Source: a bacterium (GTDB taxonomy: Bacteria; Patescibacteriota; Minisyncoccia; Minisyncoccales; DG-74-3). From it: a stretch of 52,002 nt of DNA. The stretch covers positions 1 to 52,002 of the forward strand of contig JAUVYE010000005.1 of assembly GCA_030603245.1 (NCBI GenBank), read 5' to 3'. Positions 48,504 through 52,002 of the stretch are shown piece after piece. Positions within the stretch are counted from its first letter, which is position 1, and each line of letters opens with the position of its first letter. The translations under genes and the position numbers were made by a program. The notes beneath the pieces were generated by a model. The model did no database searches, was not told the origin of the DNA, and saw only the letters and a program-made list of their open reading frames with translations.

Positions 48504-51068
48504 TTATTTCTCAACTATTTGAACTTCTGAATTAATCATTCTCTCATAATCTTTTTTTAATTGCTCTTTAATCTGCTCAATTTTTTTATATTTATCAGCG
48601 ATTTCTTTTTGTTTATCTAAATCAAAATCCTTGTTTTTATCAGCAGGTATCTTAATACTTATTTTTTCAATATGAGTTTTTTTAAGTCTTTTATTGCCTT
48701 CTCCAACTGAATGGTTAGGAAGTTCATTGTCTAATAGGTATTTTAAAAAATCATAATCTAATTTATTCTTAAACTCGTTTTTAATGGTTAACAATCCCCC
48801 ATGGCAAGTTAAACTAAACTTTCCATTTCTGTAAAATACCCTACCTGCATATCCGTCAATAGTCCAAGTTAAACCTTCCTTGTTGTACTCGTAACTATCT
48901 ATCCTCGCTATTTCTCCGTTATTTTTAGTCTGACCAGAATAAACAGGATATTTTCCCTTATGAGTTGAAAAGTATTTATGATTATATTTTGCACTGCCAA
49001 GAGTTATATTAAATATTTCAGGTATTTTTACTTCTTTAAATTTGATATCTTTTTCTTGCTCAAGTAATTTTATTTCTTGTTCAAATCCTTTTAAATTATT
49101 TGCTGTCTCATTAAGTAGAGAGGCAAAATCAATAATATTAACTTTATTTTCTTCCTCAATAATCCCCAATTTTATTTTTTCTTCTTTAGTCCAAAGTATA
49201 TCAATTATCCAGCTATTGTCTGGCTTAAAATATTTAATTGGTATAACCTTACATCTTGGAGAATTTGTTTTGAAAGATTTTTTAGCACCTTTAAACTGAT
49301 TAAATAAATTAACTGCTTCATTTAAATCATTTTTATCTGGGTTTTCAAATCTATGAATATCTAAACTTTCCCCTATATTGTTTACTAAATATGAAAATAC
49401 TGGAACATTTTGAATATCGGAAGATTTATTCTTTTTTGTAATTGCTAAAATATATGTTTTCTTGATATTTGTAAAAAATGTCTTTGTCGGCAAAGAGATT
49501 ATACCATCAATAAAACATTCATCCCTAATAAACTTTCTTAAATTCCAATCATGTATTCTGTTTAAAATTCCGTCTGGAATAATAATAAATGCTTTTCCAT
49601 TTTTCTTTAATGCCCTTATAATCCACTCCATAAATAATCCCTCTACGCCAACAGCATTTATTTTATAGTGGTCTTCTAATCCACTTTTTATTATTTCTTC
49701 TTTAAGATTACTACTGCCAGTTGTAACATACGGAGGGTTTGTCAAAATCCAGTCATATTCTTCTGTAACATTGTCAACTAGTGTTCCAAGTATAGAATTA
49801 GTTTTTAAAATAAAACTTTTATTAAATAAATCTGAAAACTCTTGAGTTAAGTCAGGATATTTTTTAATCATGTCTGAAAAATAAATAAGCATATTTGCTT
49901 TTGCTAAAATAATTGTTTTCTGTTCTTCTGCGTCAAAACCTTTGTCAAAACCAGAGATTTCTATTTTTGCCTCTATCTTTTTATTTCTAACTTTGTAAAA
50001 TCTATCAAGATTATTTGCGACAATCTCCAATGGGAATTTTCCAACTCCACAGGCGGGATCGCATATTTTATCTCCCTCTTTTACATCCGTCATTTCAACA
50101 ATTGCCTTAACAACTTTGAGAGGCGTGAAAAACTGACCCCAATTTTTCTTACTTATGCTTTGCTTCATAAAACTTTCAAATAATCTACTTTTAAACTCAT
50201 AATCAATATTTTCTAATTTCTTGTAGTCTCTAAATCTAAACAAAACTTTTTTAAAAACTGTGCTATATCCCCTTACTGCTTTTTGATTTTTACTTACAAA
50301 TATTGTTCCATTAATTATCGTTGTGCGGTCTATTGGATTTTCTTTAAATAATTCTTTTATTTTTGGTCTGATTATCTTTGCATATTGCTCTAAAATGTCT
50401 TCATCTGTATTTTTTTTATACATATCAACTAAATCATAAAAACTATAAGTTCCTTTCAAAATTTCTAAATCGCTTAGATATTTAAAAATAAATAATTCAA
50501 TAAAAGTATATAAACAATTTTCAGGAGTAGCGCCACTTACTATCCAAATATCTTGCCAAATTTGTTTTGCTAATTCTGTAGGATTAATAAGTTCAATTGG
50601 TTTTAAAGTAGAATTAGTTTTACTAATAGAGTTATTTATTTTATTAATTATTTCTATAATATTTTCATCTTTAGGATTAAAAACATAATTTAAATCATTC
50701 CCTTTTTCATCTTTAATAGTTTCACCATTTAAAGCATTAATCCATATCGTTTCCATTGTATCTGTAACAATTAAAATTTTTGTTAATTTTTGTGCTACTT
50801 TTATTTCTTGTTTTAATGCTTTTTGTTTTTGTTTTTTTGTTCTGAATTTAGAGGGTTTTTTATTTTCAATTACTGCAATAACCTTATCTCCTTCAGTAAT
50901 AAGCCCATCAACTTTTTTCTTTTCGATCTTTGTTCCATAATTTATATTTCTAATTATGTTGTGTTCTTTAAGAGATTTAATTGTAGTGGCGCCAATATTA
51001 TAAAAATTCCAATCTCCGATTTTTTCAGGATTTTTAACTAAATCTCTTTGTAATAATTCTTCGCTCAT
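48504..51068 (-). CDS. Single-chain restriction-modification enzyme (nuclease-methylase-specificity)
   Basis: The 854-residue protein combines three parts of restriction systems. Residues about 1-130 carry a PD-(D/E)XK-like nuclease, VDGLI (D54) and AVIENKK (E68, K70). Residues about 160-600 are an N6-adenine methylase of HsdM type with GQFFTP (311-316), motif I DPACGVGKF (337-345) and motif IV NPPY (444-447). Residues about 665-854 form one HsdS-type target-recognition half with YPVYSGQTKNNGEI and WTIDGYAGRVFYR. There is no helicase motor, so it should act like a type IIG (BcgI-like) enzyme rather than type I. It is very AT-rich and has a promoter 8 nt from its ATG. Confidence 0.87.
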   Translation of the reverse strand: MSEELLQRDLVKNPEKIGDWNFYNIGATTIKSLKEHNIIRNINYGTKIEKKKVDGLITEGDKVIAVIENKKPSKFRTKKQKQKALKQEIKVAQKLTKILIVTDTMETIWINALNGETIKDEKGNDLNYVFNPKDENIIEIINKINNSISKTNSTLKPIELINPTELAKQIWQDIWIVSGATPENCLYTFIELFIFKYLSDLEILKGTYSFYDLVDMYKKNTDEDILEQYAKIIRPKIKELFKENPIDRTTIINGTIFVSKNQKAVRGYSTVFKKVLFRFRDYKKLENIDYEFKSRLFESFMKQSISKKNWGQFFTPLKVVKAIVEMTDVKEGDKICDPACGVGKFPLEIVANNLDRFYKVRNKKIEAKIEISGFDKGFDAEEQKTIILAKANMLIYFSDMIKKYPDLTQEFSDLFNKSFILKTNSILGTLVDNVTEEYDWILTNPPYVTTGSSNLKEEIIKSGLEDHYKINAVGVEGLFMEWIIRALKKNGKAFIIIPDGILNRIHDWNLRKFIRDECFIDGIISLPTKTFFTNIKKTYILAITKKNKSSDIQNVPVFSYLVNNIGESLDIHRFENPDKNDLNEAVNLFNQFKGAKKSFKTNSPRCKVIPIKYFKPDNSWIIDILWTKEEKIKLGIIEEENKVNIIDFASLLNETANNLKGFEQEIKLLEQEKDIKFKEVKIPEIFNITLGSAKYNHKYFSTHKGKYPVYSGQTKNNGEIARIDSYEYNKEGLTWTIDGYAGRVFYRNGKFSLTCHGGLLTIKNEFKNKLDYDFLKYLLDNELPNHSVGEGNKRLKKTHIEKISIKIPADKNKDFDLDKQKEIADKYKKIEQIKEQLKKDYERMINSEVQIVEK

Positions 51069-51076
51069 ATTGTTTT

Positions 51077-51104
51077 ATAATATCATACCCACAAATCGGC
51101 ACAA
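51077..51104 (-). promoter_or_regulatory. Promoter of the restriction-modification gene
   Basis: TTGTGC (51099-51104), 16-nt spacer, TATTAT (51077-51082); the ATG begins 8 nt after the -10 box. Confidence 0.6.
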
Positions 51105-51211
51105 GGGACTGCCAGAAATTGTTTCTTCCTACAAAAATAACCCAAAATCTTGTCATCTGTGGATAACTTTCCATCGGATAAACCGAGTTTATCCGAAGCT
51201 TATTCGGCAAT

Positions 51212-51245
51212 AAAAAAAAGCCGTGTTGGTTTTGGATAACACGGC
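51212..51245 (-). terminator. Terminator of the coiled-coil gene
   Basis: GCCGTGTT and AACACGGC form a perfect 8-bp stem followed by TTTTTTTT on the minus strand. In the remaining gap 51069-51211 a GGATAAAC-CGA-GTTTATCC palindrome (51175-51193) is the only other structure. Confidence 0.9.
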
Positions 51246-51291
51246 CAAGAGTCTTTTCCCTAAAGGGGCTGGGTTAGTGACAGTTCTTTTT

Positions 51292-51720
51292 TTAGACGGC
51301 CATGAGTTTTTCTCTGAGATCCAGGGTTTTCCAGTACCTTGTATTTCTAATGCCTATATGGGGAATATCAAGGCGTTCCATGATATAAAACCTTTCTGCT
51401 ATTTCATCAAGAAGTTGTATTGCCAGATCATGCATTCCCTTTTTTAGCTCAACTTGAGCCCTGGTATATTCCTGGATTTTCTGTGTCAACTCAACGATGT
51501 TTTTCTTTAGATTCTTGGCTTTTATCTGAACAAATTTTCTAGTGAGAAACCTGAAGGGGTTTTCCAAAAATGAAATAGAGCGTAACTCTGAAAATTCTCT
51601 TTCTACTTCTCTAGACCTCTTTTTTTCTTCTGCGAGCTCTCTTTCTAGTCGTTCTTGCCCGTTTTTAAGGAGCTTTGCGATTTCCCTCATTTCCTCCTCT
51701 TTTATTAAAGTGGTACTCAT
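51292..51720 (-). CDS. Uncharacterised 142-residue coiled-coil protein
   Basis: I do not recognise a family. The protein is almost entirely helical and charged, with heptad-like segments RLERELAEEKKRSREVEREF and KNLKKNIVELTQKIQEYTRA, and a short more hydrophobic end. It has its own promoter and a strong terminator and a modest AAGGGAAG ribosome site directly before the ATG. Codons are less AT-rich than in the neighbouring restriction gene, as in the HD and 104-residue genes. A structural or regulatory role is possible but unsupported. Confidence 0.65.
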   Translation of the reverse strand: MSTTLIKEEEMREIAKLLKNGQERLERELAEEKKRSREVEREFSELRSISFLENPFRFLTRKFVQIKAKNLKKNIVELTQKIQEYTRAQVELKKGMHDLAIQLLDEIAERFYIMERLDIPHIGIRNTRYWKTLDLREKLMAV

Positions 51721-51751
51721 CTTCCCTTGCCTATCCTATAAGTTTCTATTT

Positions 51752-51780
51752 ATTTTACTACTCAAACATGAAAAAGTCAA
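51752..51780 (-). promoter_or_regulatory. Promoter of the coiled-coil gene
   Basis: TTGACT (51775-51780), 17-nt spacer, TAAAAT (51752-51757) on the minus strand. Confidence 0.7.
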
Positions 51781-51827
51781 GTTCTAAAGGCCGGCATATA
51801 TGCCAAAATACGAGCTCCTCTGACGCA

Positions 51828-51868
51828 ACGATCTTAGAACCTGTTTTGTCTTGAATTAAATCAAAAAA
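51828..51868. repeat. Conserved 41-nt block R3
   Basis: Second copy of the block at 45887-45927, again ending at a terminator stem. Confidence 0.7.
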
Positions 51869-51886
51869 TCGCTTGTTTGGCGATCT
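51863..51886 (-). terminator. Terminator of the 26-residue basic peptide gene
   Basis: ATCGC-CAAACAA-GCGAT followed by TTTTTTGATTT on the minus strand, beginning 2 nt after the stop codon. Confidence 0.75.
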
Positions 51887-51888
51887 TT

Positions 51889-51969
51889 TTATTTTTTTCT
51901 TTTAAAGATATTCTTGTACTTTCTCTTTTTTAATCTATTTTTTCTTTTTCGTCTTTTATTATGTGACAT
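51889..51969 (-). CDS. 26-residue Lys/Arg-rich peptide
   Basis: ATG at 51967-51969 opens a frame for MSHNKRRKRKNRLKKRKYK followed by NIFKRKK and TAA. About two thirds of the residues are Lys or Arg. Size and composition resemble tiny ribosome-associated proteins such as the bTHX or COX24/AURKAIP1-like classes, though I cannot assign one. A terminator begins right after the stop, which argues that it is a transcribed unit. A charge-biased AT-rich stretch could also produce such a frame by chance. Confidence 0.5.
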   Translation of the reverse strand: MSHNKRRKRKNRLKKRKYKNIFKRKK

Positions 51970-52002
51970 ATTATTGTTAAATTATTTTATCTATGCTTTC
52001 TT

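Noticed and set aside
51156-51166. A perfect DnaA-box-like TGTGGATAA
   Set aside because: It is a single site without a cluster, an AT-rich unwinding region or dnaA/dnaN nearby, so a replication origin is not supported.

Overview
This 52-kb window looks like chromosome of a small-genome, AT-rich bacterium of the Candidate Phyla Radiation (Patescibacteria, most like Parcubacteria-type genomes). I infer this from compact, mostly one-directional genes (nearly all on the minus strand), unusually short versions of core enzymes (phosphoglycerate kinase of 345 residues, a RecJ-like protein of 381), genes without Shine-Dalgarno sites, a TraG/VirD4-like ATPase cluster, and a large secreted surface protein with an anti-sigma/ECF sigma pair. 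UGA is read as stop: the RF2 gene carries the classical in-frame UGA frameshift site, which argues against the UGA=Gly code of Gracilibacteria and SR1.

Left part (1-9.7 kb): partial enolase, a pseudopilin, thioredoxin reductase, NAD(P)H-hydrate dehydratase, FtsZ with strongly basic extensions, an MFS transporter, HAD and HD hydrolases, tRNA-Gln, and ftsEX. Middle (9.7-31.6 kb): a housekeeping block with prfB (programmed +1 frameshift), tRNA-Thr, alanine dehydrogenase, tRNA-Gly, an FtsB-like protein, LepA, MurJ, RNase P RNA, RNase HI, a DHH exonuclease, Pgk, a VirD4/TraG-like ATPase with two membrane partners, a sigma-region-4/HARE-HTH protein, SecD, a DUF1614-like protein, SecA, HPF, an AAA/DUF4143 ATPase apparently inserted at the 3' end of murB, and murB with a structured leader.

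Right part (31.8-52 kb): a cell-surface region with a metalloprotease and a 1399-residue surface protein that share a peptidoglycan-binding-type domain, an anti-sigma/ECF pair, a DeoR-type regulator, and membrane-anchored beta-propeller and beta-helix proteins. It is followed by accessory DNA: a HicBA toxin-antitoxin unit bracketed by 107-bp inverted repeats, a 5'-truncated beta-helix gene, a single-chain restriction-modification enzyme, a coiled-coil protein and a 26-residue basic peptide gene.

The strongest second-look signals are: (i) the hicBA cassette whose inverted repeats both encode the HicA tail, so inversion would keep the toxin intact; (ii) the duplicated murB 3' end flanking an ATPase gene; (iii) a Shine-Dalgarno / 14-bp hairpin / AUG arrangement at 16.4 kb; (iv) an in-frame 29-codon extension beyond a UGA at 44.6 kb; (v) a shared ECF-type promoter motif before the anti-sigma and surface-protein genes; (vi) a structured murB leader with consensus promoter and terminator; (vii) tRNAs directly abutting or overlapping coding genes; and (viii) several promoters whose -10 box sits 6-9 nt from the start codon, suggesting leaderless mRNAs.
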